Source: Micromonosporaceae bacterium (GTDB lineage: Bacteria > Actinomycetota > Actinomycetes > Mycobacteriales > Micromonosporaceae). Taken from it: a stretch of DNA of 5,406 bases. Of this stretch, positions 1 to 5,406 are shown one piece after another. The position numbers were made by a program, and so were the translations under genes. The stretch spans positions 1-5,406 of the forward strand of contig DPJL01000084.1 in assembly GCA_003543035.1 (NCBI GenBank), read 5' to 3'. Position 1 is the stretch's first letter, and every line of letters starts with the position of its first letter. The notes below the pieces were generated by a model, which worked only from the letters and a program-made list of their open reading frames with translations, searched no databases and was not told where the DNA came from.

Positions 1-846
1 GCTGCCGAGCTGAGCCAGATCCAGCCAGGAGGTGCCCGCGAAAGCGGCCTCCCAGCCCAGGATTCGATCGAGCTCGATGGCGTGGCCCACCGACTCGTGG
101 ATCTGCAAGCACATCTGCTCGCCGCCGAGGATCAGTGTGGTCTCGCCGGAGGGACAATGCGGTGCGGTGAGCAGAGCCCGTGACTCCTCAGCTATCCGAG
201 GGGCGTGACTGAGCAAATCCAACTCCTGCACCAGCTCCCAGCCGCGGGTGCCGTATTGGCCGCGTGCGGCTGGATAGGAGCGCCGCTGGGTTTCACCGTT
301 GCCGATGCTGGTGGCGCTCAGGCCGGCGCCGCATTCGCGGATGCGCTGGTCGATCCGGTGCCCCTCGCTGGAGACGAACCACTTGTCGGTGTCCCAAATC
401 TGGTAGAGCCCTTCGGCGACATTGGCACCGTGCTCCACCATCAGTTTGGTGGCCTGGGTCAGCAGATCGCCCTTTTCCGACAGCGCGACCCCGATCGGGT
501 CGATCTGGCAATCGCTGGCCCAGCTTGCGATCGCGGCGGAGCCGGCGATCAGATCAAGAGCGGGGCCGGGGACGCTGGCACTCGCGGTGGCAATGGCCGC
601 GGCGCGTCTCCCGGCTTGGATTGCGGCCTTATCAGACATATCTGGTACCGCGAAAAAGCCCCAACTGGATCCGACGAGCGCCCGGACGCCGAGCCCCGCG
701 GACTCATCAGTGGTCAACTCGTCGACTTCGCCATTGCGGGCGGTCATGGTCTCGTAGCGGCGATGCATGACTCGTGCGTCCGCATAGCGCGCACCCGCAT
801 CCAATGCGGCTTGTACAGCCGCCTCAGCGGTGCCGAAGAAGGTCAT
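1..846 (-). CDS. tldD: TldD-family metalloprotease, N-terminal 282 residues (3' end outside window)
   Basis: TldD pairs with TldE/PmbA to form a cytosolic zinc protease that degrades or trims unfolded peptides. In some bacteria it removes leader peptides from ribosomally made peptide products. Reading the minus strand from ATG at 846 gives an uninterrupted frame to base 1. The zinc motif HESVGH lies at residues 250-255 (HExxxH, with H250, E251 and H255) and is followed by ELDRILGWEAAFAGTSW, as in TldD rather than TldE, which lacks HExxxH. The N-terminal half has the usual pattern: RNGEVDEL near residue 40, then GLGVRALVGSSWGFF. Family members are roughly 470-510 residues, so about 40% is missing through the window edge, not damage. 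A tldE/pmbA partner would be expected beyond base 1. The gene lies 95 bases downstream of the S9-like gene on the same strand but has its own -10 element. No good Shine-Dalgarno precedes the ATG. The plus-strand open frames here are shadows of this gene. Confidence 0.9.
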   Translation of the reverse strand, partial: MTFFGTAEAAVQAALDAGARYADARVMHRRYETMTARNGEVDELTTDESAGLGVRALVGSSWGFFAVPDMSDKAAIQAGRRAAAIATASASVPGPALDLIAGSAAIASWASDCQIDPIGVALSEKGDLLTQATKLMVEHGANVAEGLYQIWDTDKWFVSSEGHRIDQRIRECGAGLSATSIGNGETQRRSYPAARGQYGTRGWELVQELDLLSHAPRIAEESRALLTAPHCPSGETTLILGGEQMCLQIHESVGHAIELDRILGWEAAFAGTSWLDLAQLGS

Positions 847-852
847 GTTGGC

Positions 853-858
853 ACCCTA
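853..858 (-). promoter_or_regulatory. -10 element of tldD, leaderless spacing
   Basis: The minus strand reads TAGGGT, then six bases (GCCAAC), then the tldD ATG at 846. TAnnnT is the core of actinobacterial sigma-70 -10 elements. This spacing would start the transcript at or within a base of the ATG, giving a leaderless mRNA. No recognisable -35 was found. The same geometry occurs before the S9-like gene and mshB, which raises confidence. Confidence 0.5.
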
Positions 859-860
859 GC

Positions 861-877
861 CGCCCGGCTGGCGGGCG
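861..877 (-). other. GC-rich hairpin between the S9-like gene and tldD
   Basis: CGCCCG (861-866) and CGGGCG (872-877) form a perfect 6-bp stem with a 5-base loop, just upstream of the tldD -10 element. It could attenuate read-through from the S9-like gene, but no T-run follows it on the minus strand. GC-rich actinobacterial spacers produce such stems by chance, so a function is only possible. Confidence 0.25.
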
Positions 878-941
878 ATAACCCCTGTCTTGGCAAGCCG
901 GTGGCGCCTGCTACTTCCCCGAACCGGCCAGGATTCTCTGA

Positions 942-2651
942 TCAGGGCTGGAAAGCGTTATGAATGAACGCCATTGTGGCCGCATCATCCGGTGTGGACA
1001 ACGTCAGGACCGAATCGGGCAGGTCTCCGGCTTCGTGGCGGGCGTAGACCTCGCTTTCCACCTCATGCGGGCCCAGATAACGCTCGGCCAGCGCCACCGG
1101 CACAGAGGACCAATCCCAAGGTGCGATGGAAACCGTGGCGTGCACAGCTTCCGGCCGCCGCGACGCCAATAGTGCCGCCAGCCAGCCGCCATACCCGCTG
1201 CCGATCGCGGCGACCCGGTTGAGATCGAGGTCCGGGTGCTTGTCGGCGATGGCCCGCAGGCCGTCGACCTGATCGGCCGGAGCGAGGTCGGCCAGGCGAC
1301 GATGAGCGACCTTCTCGAAGCTCGGTGAGACGCCAATCGTTCCCCGGCCGTCGACCATGACGACCGCAAATCCCGTTGCGGCCCAACGCCTGGCCTCGTC
1401 GAAGGCCTCGTGGTCGGCGCGGATCTGTTGCTCGGTCGGGGTCGACGGGAGCAGCAGCACCACGGGTAGGCGACGGCCGAAGACATGGCCGGTGGGATAG
1501 AGCACGGCGGCGGGAAGTTTGCGATCGGTGACGCGGTCGACCGCCGGGTGCGGGCCCGGGGCCGGCACGTGCCCGGTCAGCTCGGTGATCTCTGTCCCGC
1601 CGTGCAGGACTATCCACTGTGTCGAGTCGTGGCCCCACGAGCGGAATCCGGTGACGACCGTGTCCGCGGCACAGGCGGCTGAGTGCCAACCGGGGGCGGT
1701 GGTCAAGCGGTGCACCACCATCGCGCCGCTCGAAGCACCTCGAACGCGGTAGAGGTGCTGTTCCGCGGGTTCCCCTTCGCTCGCCTCAATGAGCAGATCG
1801 CCGAGCTCACCTCCGGCCGCCCGAGGGCCGAGCCGGCCGACCACTCGGCGTACGTAAAGTCCAGGCGGGGTAAGCAAAGTGCCGTCGGCGAAAAGGCATC
1901 GGGCGTCGTAGCCGTCGTGGGCGATCTCACCGCCGACCAGCACCCGGCCATCGGCCAAATGCCTTGGCGTACCAGGGATCGGGTTGACCCATCGGGGATC
2001 CGCGAGCTCGGCGTGCACCTGGGTTTCGCCCGTGCGCCGGTCGACCGCGAGCACCAGCCCGTGCGATTGGGACCTGCGCAGGGCGGTGATCAGTGGACTG
2101 CCGTCGGCCCAGGTCACGATGCCCAGGTACGGGTAGATCTCACGATCCCAGTGCACGTCGACCCATCCGCCGTCGAGGTCGAGCAGATGCAGCGAGACCT
2201 GGTTGTGGTGCACGCGGGCGGCCAGGACGGTCTCGCCATCGGGGGACCACCACCACCCCGCCTCCCGGCCGAAATAGCCGGCCGCCTCATCCGTGGCCCC
2301 CCACCGGACCGACTCCTCGCCGGCCAGAAGGTCATCTGAGCCGTCCTCCCGTACCACCCGGATGGTGTCCTGGCTCAAATAGCCGATGCGCCGCCCACTC
2401 GGGTCTGGCCGGGCGGCGTGGGCACGCCCCGGCGTCGGTAGCTTCGAGACCACTCCAGCCGCGTCCTGACGGTGCAGGACGCCGTCGCTCACCCAGACGA
2501 CCACGCGTCCGGTGCGGTCCACGCCGTACTCGTCCACGCCGGTGCCCAGGGTGCGAATCTGCCCGCTGGGCACGTCACAGCCGCGCAGCTCGCCGCTGCG
2601 CAGGTGCCAGACGCGCAGCCCGTCGGCACTGACGGTGACCTCAGCCCCCAT
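942..2651 (-). CDS. DPP-IV-like S9 family protein, predicted catalytically dead
   Basis: This 569-residue protein has the layout of S9 dipeptidyl-peptidase-IV-like enzymes: an N-terminal beta-propeller (about 1-370), then an alpha/beta-hydrolase domain (about 390-569). Propeller hallmarks include WWWSPDG (133-139) and DREIYPYLGIVTWADGSPL (169-187). Hydrolase hallmarks include VDGRG (433-437), HPDLDLNRVAAIG (472-484) and ERYLG. Active family members carry GWSYGG around the nucleophile; here it reads GSGYGG (484-489), so Gly486 sits where serine should be. The oxyanion tyrosine of the PYGGP motif appears as Pro402. An aspartate (D555 of PDD) remains, but the chain ends 14 residues later, too early for the catalytic histidine. 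Part of the propeller around 147-154 also seems deleted, and the family's double-glutamate motif is not evident near 125. Active relatives are usually near 700 residues. No signal peptide is seen, so it is probably cytosolic. The ATG at 2651 is the only plausible start: an in-frame stop lies upstream, and a -10 element sits 6 bases before it. The intact 569-codon frame argues for retained function, perhaps peptide binding, rather than recent decay. Confidence 0.85.
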   Translation of the reverse strand: MGAEVTVSADGLRVWHLRSGELRGCDVPSGQIRTLGTGVDEYGVDRTGRVVVWVSDGVLHRQDAAGVVSKLPTPGRAHAARPDPSGRRIGYLSQDTIRVVREDGSDDLLAGEESVRWGATDEAAGYFGREAGWWWSPDGETVLAARVHHNQVSLHLLDLDGGWVDVHWDREIYPYLGIVTWADGSPLITALRRSQSHGLVLAVDRRTGETQVHAELADPRWVNPIPGTPRHLADGRVLVGGEIAHDGYDARCLFADGTLLTPPGLYVRRVVGRLGPRAAGGELGDLLIEASEGEPAEQHLYRVRGASSGAMVVHRLTTAPGWHSAACAADTVVTGFRSWGHDSTQWIVLHGGTEITELTGHVPAPGPHPAVDRVTDRKLPAAVLYPTGHVFGRRLPVVLLLPSTPTEQQIRADHEAFDEARRWAATGFAVVMVDGRGTIGVSPSFEKVAHRRLADLAPADQVDGLRAIADKHPDLDLNRVAAIGSGYGGWLAALLASRRPEAVHATVSIAPWDWSSVPVALAERYLGPHEVESEVYARHEAGDLPDSVLTLSTPDDAATMAFIHNAFQP

Positions 2652-2657
2652 GGGCGG

Positions 2658-2663
2658 ATCGTA
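2658..2663 (-). promoter_or_regulatory. -10 element of the S9-like gene, leaderless spacing
   Basis: On the minus strand TACGAT is followed by six bases (CCGCCC) and the ATG at 2651. It fits TAnnnT and would place the transcription start at the A of the start codon. No Shine-Dalgarno is present between the upstream in-frame stop and the ATG, which agrees with a leaderless message. No convincing -35 hexamer is seen 16-18 bases upstream. Confidence 0.55.
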
Positions 2664-2697
2664 GCGGCGCGGCCCGGGAGAAGGTGGGCGAACGGGC

Positions 2698-2703
2698 TAG
2701 AGT
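2698..2703 (+). promoter_or_regulatory. -10 element of mshB, leaderless spacing
   Basis: TAGAGT is followed by six bases (GGCCGA) and the mshB ATG at 2710, so transcription should begin at or next to the ATG. It mirrors the -10 of the divergent S9-like gene. The two -10 elements are 34 bases apart, and their expected -35 regions (about 2675-2680 and 2681-2686) lie side by side. The AAGGTGGG at 2681-2688 resembles a Shine-Dalgarno but is over 20 bases from the ATG, too far to serve as one. Confidence 0.55.
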
Positions 2704-2709
2704 GGCCGA

Positions 2710-3558
2710 ATGGCGCGCAGCATCCTCTTTGTTCACGCACACCCGGATGATGAGTCGATCGGCACCGGAGCCACCATGGCCCACTATGCCGCGTCGGGCG
2801 CGCACGTGACTCTGGTGACCTGCACGCTGGGCGAAGAGGGCGAGATCCACGTGCCCGAGCTGGCGCAGTTCGAGGCGGCCCAGGCCGACCAGCTCGGCGG
2901 GTACAGGCTGACCGAGCTCCGCACCGCTTGCGCCGCGCTCGGGGTCGCCGACTACCGCATCCTCGGTGGGCCGGGGCGTTATCGCGACTCGGGGATGATG
3001 GGCACGCCCGCCAATGAGCACCCGCGCGCCTTCTGGGGTGCGGATCTTGATGAGGCAACCGGGCACCTGGTGGAGATCATCCGTGAGGTCCGGCCGGAGG
3101 TGCTCGTCACCTACGACCCCAACGGTTTCTACGGCCATCCCGACCACATTCAGGCCCACCGGGTGGCCATGCGCGCCGCCGAGCTTGCGGGTGACGACGC
3201 TCCAAAGAAGATCTACTGGACCGCGATGCCGCTCAGCGTGCTCAAGGCCGGCATCGAAGCCTTCGCCGAGGCGGAGAACAATCCGTTCGGCGACGTCAAG
3301 GACGTGTCGGAGTTTCCCTTTGGTACCCCCGATGAGGAAATCGCCGCCTGCATCGACGGCTCGGACCATCACGATGCGAAGGTCGCGGCGCTGAGGGCAC
3401 ATGCCACACAGATTCCCGAAACCTCTTGGCTCTACTCGATTGCGGGCAACTTCGGGCAGGAGTTCATGGGCGTCGAGCACTTCACCCTGGCCAAGGGCGA
3501 GCGTGGGCCGGCCAAGGGTCCATACAACTGGGAAGACGACTTGTTTGCGGGCATTTGA
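2710..3558 (+). CDS. mshB: N-acetyl-1-D-myo-inositol-2-amino-2-deoxy-alpha-D-glucopyranoside deacetylase (MshB)
   Basis: MshB is the zinc deacetylase of mycothiol synthesis: it turns GlcNAc-Ins into GlcN-Ins, which MshC then joins to cysteine. The 282-residue protein has the full set of LmbE/PIG-L family motifs. HAHPDDE spans residues 9-15, with zinc ligands His11 and Asp14 and the catalytic base Asp13. YGHPDH spans 141-146, with the third zinc ligand His146, the auxiliary His143 and Asp145, and the mobile active-site tyrosine as Tyr141. TYDPNGFYGHPDH is typical of MshB and of its close paralogue Mca, the mycothiol S-conjugate amidase. The start of the protein, the length and the C-terminal EHFTLA favour MshB. 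It is cytosolic. The start at 2710 leaves no untranslated leader if the TAGAGT -10 is used. The gene overlaps the following membrane-protein gene by 14 bases, suggesting one transcript. Its presence marks the host as a mycothiol-producing actinomycete. Confidence 0.9.
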   Translation: MARSILFVHAHPDDESIGTGATMAHYAASGAHVTLVTCTLGEEGEIHVPELAQFEAAQADQLGGYRLTELRTACAALGVADYRILGGPGRYRDSGMMGTPANEHPRAFWGADLDEATGHLVEIIREVRPEVLVTYDPNGFYGHPDHIQAHRVAMRAAELAGDDAPKKIYWTAMPLSVLKAGIEAFAEAENNPFGDVKDVSEFPFGTPDEEIAACIDGSDHHDAKVAALRAHATQIPETSWLYSIAGNFGQEFMGVEHFTLAKGERGPAKGPYNWEDDLFAGI

Positions 3559-3904
3559 TCTCTTGCTGCGCATCGTCGGCGGTGTCCTGGCCGCACTCAT
3601 GGGCGCTGGCTCAGCATTGCTCGAAGCCACCGCCACGCCCGGGTTCTGGGCCATTCCGGTAGGTGCCGCCTCGGTGGGAAACGCTTTTCTGATTTGGTTT
3701 GCTCAGTCCACAGTGGACAAACCATGGGCTTGGCTGGTACCAGGTGTGCCCTGGTTTGCCACGATGGTGGCCCTCGTGGGGCCAACCACGGAGGGTGACC
3801 TAATTGCGAATTCTTGGACCGGTCTGGCGACTTTCGCAGCCGGTGCGCTGGTGTTTTTCGTGGCCATAGCGTTACGTCCGTCTCCCCAACCCGGGACTGC
3901 GTAG
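3545..3904 (+). CDS. Small four-helix integral membrane protein (DUF6113-like)
   Basis: The protein is about 119 residues and mostly hydrophobic, with four likely transmembrane helices: LLLRIVGGVLAALMGAGSALLEA; FWAIPVGAASVGNAFLIWFA; WAWLVPGVPWFATMVALVG; and GLATFAAGALVFFVAIAL. The loop before the last helix reads TTEGDLI, a motif I recall from small membrane proteins beside mshB in other actinomycetes (DUF6113). That family assignment is from memory and not searched. No ATG or GTG lies early enough: the first ATG (3599) would cut the first helix. TTG at 3545 is preferred because GGGAAG lies 9 bases upstream, inside the mshB end. TTG at 3563 is an alternative. The overlap with mshB implies coupled translation. 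Function is unknown. The conserved linkage hints at a role tied to mycothiol or to the envelope, but nothing in the sequence shows it. Confidence 0.75.
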   Translation: MRAFDLLLRIVGGVLAALMGAGSALLEATATPGFWAIPVGAASVGNAFLIWFAQSTVDKPWAWLVPGVPWFATMVALVGPTTEGDLIANSWTGLATFAAGALVFFVAIALRPSPQPGTA

Positions 3905-3954
3905 GTCTGACGAGCACGGTAAGTTGCCGTCCTGTCCTACCCGCATCACCCCAC

Positions 3955-3962
3955 GGGGAGAG
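3955..3962 (+). promoter_or_regulatory. Shine-Dalgarno of the LPVTG protein gene
   Basis: GGGGAGAG lies 6 bases before the ATG at 3969. It settles the start, because the same frame is open back to a TTG at 3924 that has no such site and would put a non-signal sequence before the signal peptide. It also shows that this gene, unlike mshB, tldD and the S9-like gene, is translated from a leadered or polycistronic message. A weak -10 candidate, TAAGTT, lies at 3920-3925 without a clear -35. Confidence 0.7.
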
Positions 3963-3968
3963 TCATTT

Positions 3969-5114
3969 ATGAACATGCGCTTTAGGCGCTCTATTCGTCG
4001 TGCCGGAATCGGCGCGACCGCCTTCTTTGCCGCCACGGCGTTCGCCGCTCCGGCCGCCTTTGCCGCCGACACGACCGCCGACCTTGAGCTCAAGGTCACG
4101 GGCAGCACACTCTCGGCCGGTGCCGATTGGAAGAAGGCTTCCTTCACCGTCCTCAACCACGGCCCGCAGTCGGCATCGGTGATCCGGTTCCAGGCTGACC
4201 TGACCGGTTTGGACGCCAGCAAGGTGGAATTCGACTGGCCGTATGACTGCGAGCCGGAGAGCGGCAAGCTGGACTGCGTCATCGACGTGCCGATCGCGGC
4301 CGGTGAGGCTTGGGATTACACGTTCGGGCTCAAGCGCAAGAGCAATGTGGCCGGGTCAGCCGGCACGCTGAAGTTCGAGATCAGCGCGCCCGAGGACCAG
4401 AACACGGCGAACAACTCGAAGAGCGTCGAGGTGGTGCTGAGCGCCAACGGCGGCGTCGACTTCGCGACCTTCGCTTACGACATCTACGGTCTGGACGGCA
4501 ACGGCAAGGTCTCCGACGAGCCGGCTCAGCCCGGTGAAGTCACACTGTTCCGTGGCTTTGCCGCCAACTACGGCAGCAAGGTGGCCAAGGGAACCCGTGT
4601 CACCATCAAGCTGCCCACCGATGTCACCTTCACCGAGGAGGAGCCGGGCTACTGCTCCTTCAAGGTGGGCGACAGCACCGGCGTCTGTGAGTACAAGGAA
4701 GACATTGCGCTGCCTTACGACGCCAACAAGACTTACCCGGCGCCGCCGATCTACCCGGATTACGTGGCGGGCTTCGGTTTCATGGTGAAGATCTCCGAGA
4801 ACGCCGCCGGCCCGGTGACCCTCACCGGTGGTGAGCTCACAGTCGAGGCGATCGAGGAAGTTGCTGTCGAGACCCCTGTCCCGGCTGCGGGTGCCAAGCG
4901 TGCCAACGCACCGGCGGCAAGCGAGCTCAAGGACATCGACCCGAGCGACAACACCGACGAGTTCGTCGCCTACGTGGCCGCCAAGGGCGGCCAGGGCGGC
5001 GGTCTGCCGGTGACAGGTGCTCAGGTGGGCCTGATCGCCGGTGTTGGGCTGGGTGCGGTTGTGGGTGGCGGATTCCTGCTGCTCATGGCACGTCGCCGTC
5101 GCGTCACGGCGTGA
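3969..5114 (+). CDS. Secreted, sortase-anchored (LPVTG) surface protein with two Ig-like domains
   Basis: The 381-residue protein is built for export and wall anchoring. Residues 1-33 are a signal peptide: a basic start with several arginines, a hydrophobic alanine-rich core, and an AFA-A cleavage site near 32/33. The C-terminus is a sorting signal: LPVTG at 346-350, a hydrophobic stretch at about 352-373, then an RRRR tail. A glycine-rich linker (340-345) precedes LPVTG. The exported part holds two related domains of DUF11/CARDB Ig-like type, about 36-158 and 163-337. The first has NHGPQSASVIRF and ends in DQNTANNSKSVEV; the second ends in DPSDNTDEFVAYV. Each has one cysteine pair at matching places (C93/C103 and C229/C240), likely disulfides. 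The mature protein is acidic. No enzyme motif is visible, so a structural or adhesive role is inferred. It follows the membrane-protein gene by 64 bases and ends at a strong terminator. A sortase gene is not in the window. Confidence 0.85.
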   Translation: MNMRFRRSIRRAGIGATAFFAATAFAAPAAFAADTTADLELKVTGSTLSAGADWKKASFTVLNHGPQSASVIRFQADLTGLDASKVEFDWPYDCEPESGKLDCVIDVPIAAGEAWDYTFGLKRKSNVAGSAGTLKFEISAPEDQNTANNSKSVEVVLSANGGVDFATFAYDIYGLDGNGKVSDEPAQPGEVTLFRGFAANYGSKVAKGTRVTIKLPTDVTFTEEEPGYCSFKVGDSTGVCEYKEDIALPYDANKTYPAPPIYPDYVAGFGFMVKISENAAGPVTLTGGELTVEAIEEVAVETPVPAAGAKRANAPAASELKDIDPSDNTDEFVAYVAAKGGQGGGLPVTGAQVGLIAGVGLGAVVGGGFLLLMARRRRVTA

Positions 5115-5126
5115 ACTAGATCACTG

Positions 5127-5160
5127 AAGCCGCGGGTCTGGATCATCAGGCTCGCGGCTT
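5127..5160 (+). terminator. Stem-loop terminator after the LPVTG protein gene
   Basis: AAGCCGCG (5127-5134) pairs perfectly with CGCGGCTT (5153-5160) around an 18-base loop that can form a further small CTG/CAG stem. The 3' arm runs into TTT but there is no long T-run, as is common in high-GC actinomycetes. It starts 12 bases after the stop codon and closes the mshB-to-surface-protein cluster, so the next gene should have its own promoter. Confidence 0.7.
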
Positions 5161-5209
5161 TCGCCGTGACGCGAATCTCCTAAAAATGGGCGTGTCGGGC
5201 AAATCGGGT

Positions 5210-5215
5210 TAACCT
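5210..5215 (+). promoter_or_regulatory. Possible -10 element for the envelope-protein gene
   Basis: TAACCT fits TAnnnT and lies in the gap between the terminator and the ATG at 5254, giving a leader of about 30 bases. No good -35 is seen, so this is only a candidate. The rest of the 5161-5253 gap shows nothing else that can be named. Confidence 0.25.
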
Positions 5216-5253
5216 TCCGGAGATCCCCTTATCTCGACGTGACGGAATGGGTT

Positions 5254-5406
5254 ATGCAACGACGCACATGGCTGATAGCCGGAATCAGCGCTGCCTTGGT
5301 GCTCACCGGGAGCGGAGCGGCCGCCTCATACGCGGCACTGCCTGACATCCCGCGGGACGTGAGGGTGCTCGGCATCACCATCGGCGGTAAGAGCAAGGCC
5401 AAAGCC
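5254..5406 (+). CDS. Membrane-anchored envelope protein, VanW / peptidoglycan-binding-domain type, N-terminal 51 residues (3' end outside window)
   Basis: Only the first 51 codons are present. They encode a basic start (MQRRTW), a hydrophobic signal-anchor or signal peptide (about residues 6-28), and the start of an exported domain. PDIPRDVRVLGITIGGKSKAKA matches the pattern 'P-G-V-x-V-x-G-V-x-I-G-G-x-S/T-x-x-x-A' that opens the putative peptidoglycan-binding domain (PF12229-like) of VanW proteins and some L,D-transpeptidases. The fragment cannot separate those two. ATG at 5254 is preferred, with a weak GGA site at 5243-5245. An in-frame GTG at 5239 would add five residues but has no better ribosome site. 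The neighbouring LPVTG protein fits an envelope theme, although the terminator between them argues against one operon. Confidence 0.65.
   Translation, partial: MQRRTWLIAGISAALVLTGSGAAASYAALPDIPRDVRVLGITIGGKSKAKA

Noticed and set aside
843..941. After the S9-like stop (TGA at 942-944) the same frame stays open for 32 more codons to a TGA overlapping the tldD start.
   Set aside because: I considered read-through or a premature stop removing the catalytic histidine. The extension has no histidine and no match to the family's C-terminal segment, and it runs across the tldD promoter, so it is not a lost coding tail.
205..963. A 252-codon plus-strand open frame, and others at 264-770 and 422-757.
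   Set aside because: They lie antisense to tldD, whose minus-strand frame has a clear HExxxH motif and family pattern. The plus-strand translations are low-complexity and resemble no family.
2641..3654. A 337-codon minus-strand open frame antisense to mshB.
   Set aside because: It is the mirror of mshB codons in high-GC DNA. mshB on the plus strand has all zinc and catalytic residues; the antisense product has no recognisable motif and no start signals.
3696..3760. Inverted repeats GTCCACAGTGGAC (3706-3718) and ACCAGG...CCTGGT (3739-3755).
   Set aside because: They sit inside the membrane-protein coding region, encode normal loop and helix residues, and have no terminator-like or operator-like placement. 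Probably chance.
3924..3968. In-frame upstream extension of the LPVTG protein from TTG 3924.
   Set aside because: A strong Shine-Dalgarno lies just before ATG 3969 and the signal peptide begins there. The extension would add a non-signal sequence.
1..5406. Signs of mobile elements, CRISPR, tRNA/rRNA, or a new defence or biosynthetic system.
   Set aside because: No transposase, integrase, direct-repeat array, tRNA-like fold or toxin-antitoxin-like pair was seen. Apart from the inactive S9-like protein, the genes fit ordinary chromosomal envelope and mycothiol functions.

Overview
The window is high-GC DNA from a mycothiol-making actinomycete: it carries mshB, uses TTG as well as ATG starts, and has TAnnnT promoters set very close to start codons. 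Micromonosporales or Glycomycetales is a tentative guess, based on the mshB plus small-membrane-protein pairing; nothing in the window fixes the genus. There are six protein genes, two on the minus strand and four on the plus strand, and both window edges cut a gene.

Left half, minus strand, reading right to left: a gene for a dipeptidyl-peptidase-IV-like S9 protein (2651 to 942), then tldD (846 down to base 1, cut by the window edge). The S9 protein is the oddest item here. It keeps the beta-propeller plus alpha/beta-hydrolase layout of the family. The nucleophile serine position is glycine, the oxyanion tyrosine position is proline, and the protein ends before the catalytic histidine could occur. 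It therefore looks like a pseudopeptidase. TldD is the HExxxH metalloprotease subunit of the TldD/TldE peptide-processing pair.

Right half, plus strand: mshB (mycothiol biosynthesis deacetylase) is followed, with a 14-base overlap, by a small four-helix membrane protein. After a 64-base gap comes a secreted, sortase-anchored (LPVTG) protein with two related Ig-like domains, each holding one cysteine pair. A clear stem-loop terminator follows. The window ends in the first 51 codons of a membrane-anchored envelope protein resembling the N-terminus of VanW / peptidoglycan-binding-domain proteins.

The S9 gene and mshB are divergent, with only 58 bases between their start codons. Both, and tldD as well, have a TAnnnT -10 element ending exactly 6 bases before the ATG and no clear Shine-Dalgarno. 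This predicts leaderless mRNAs whose first base is the A of the ATG. The LPVTG gene instead has an obvious Shine-Dalgarno. No RNA gene, insertion sequence, CRISPR array or phage element was seen, and no gene-free stretch exceeds about 140 bases.
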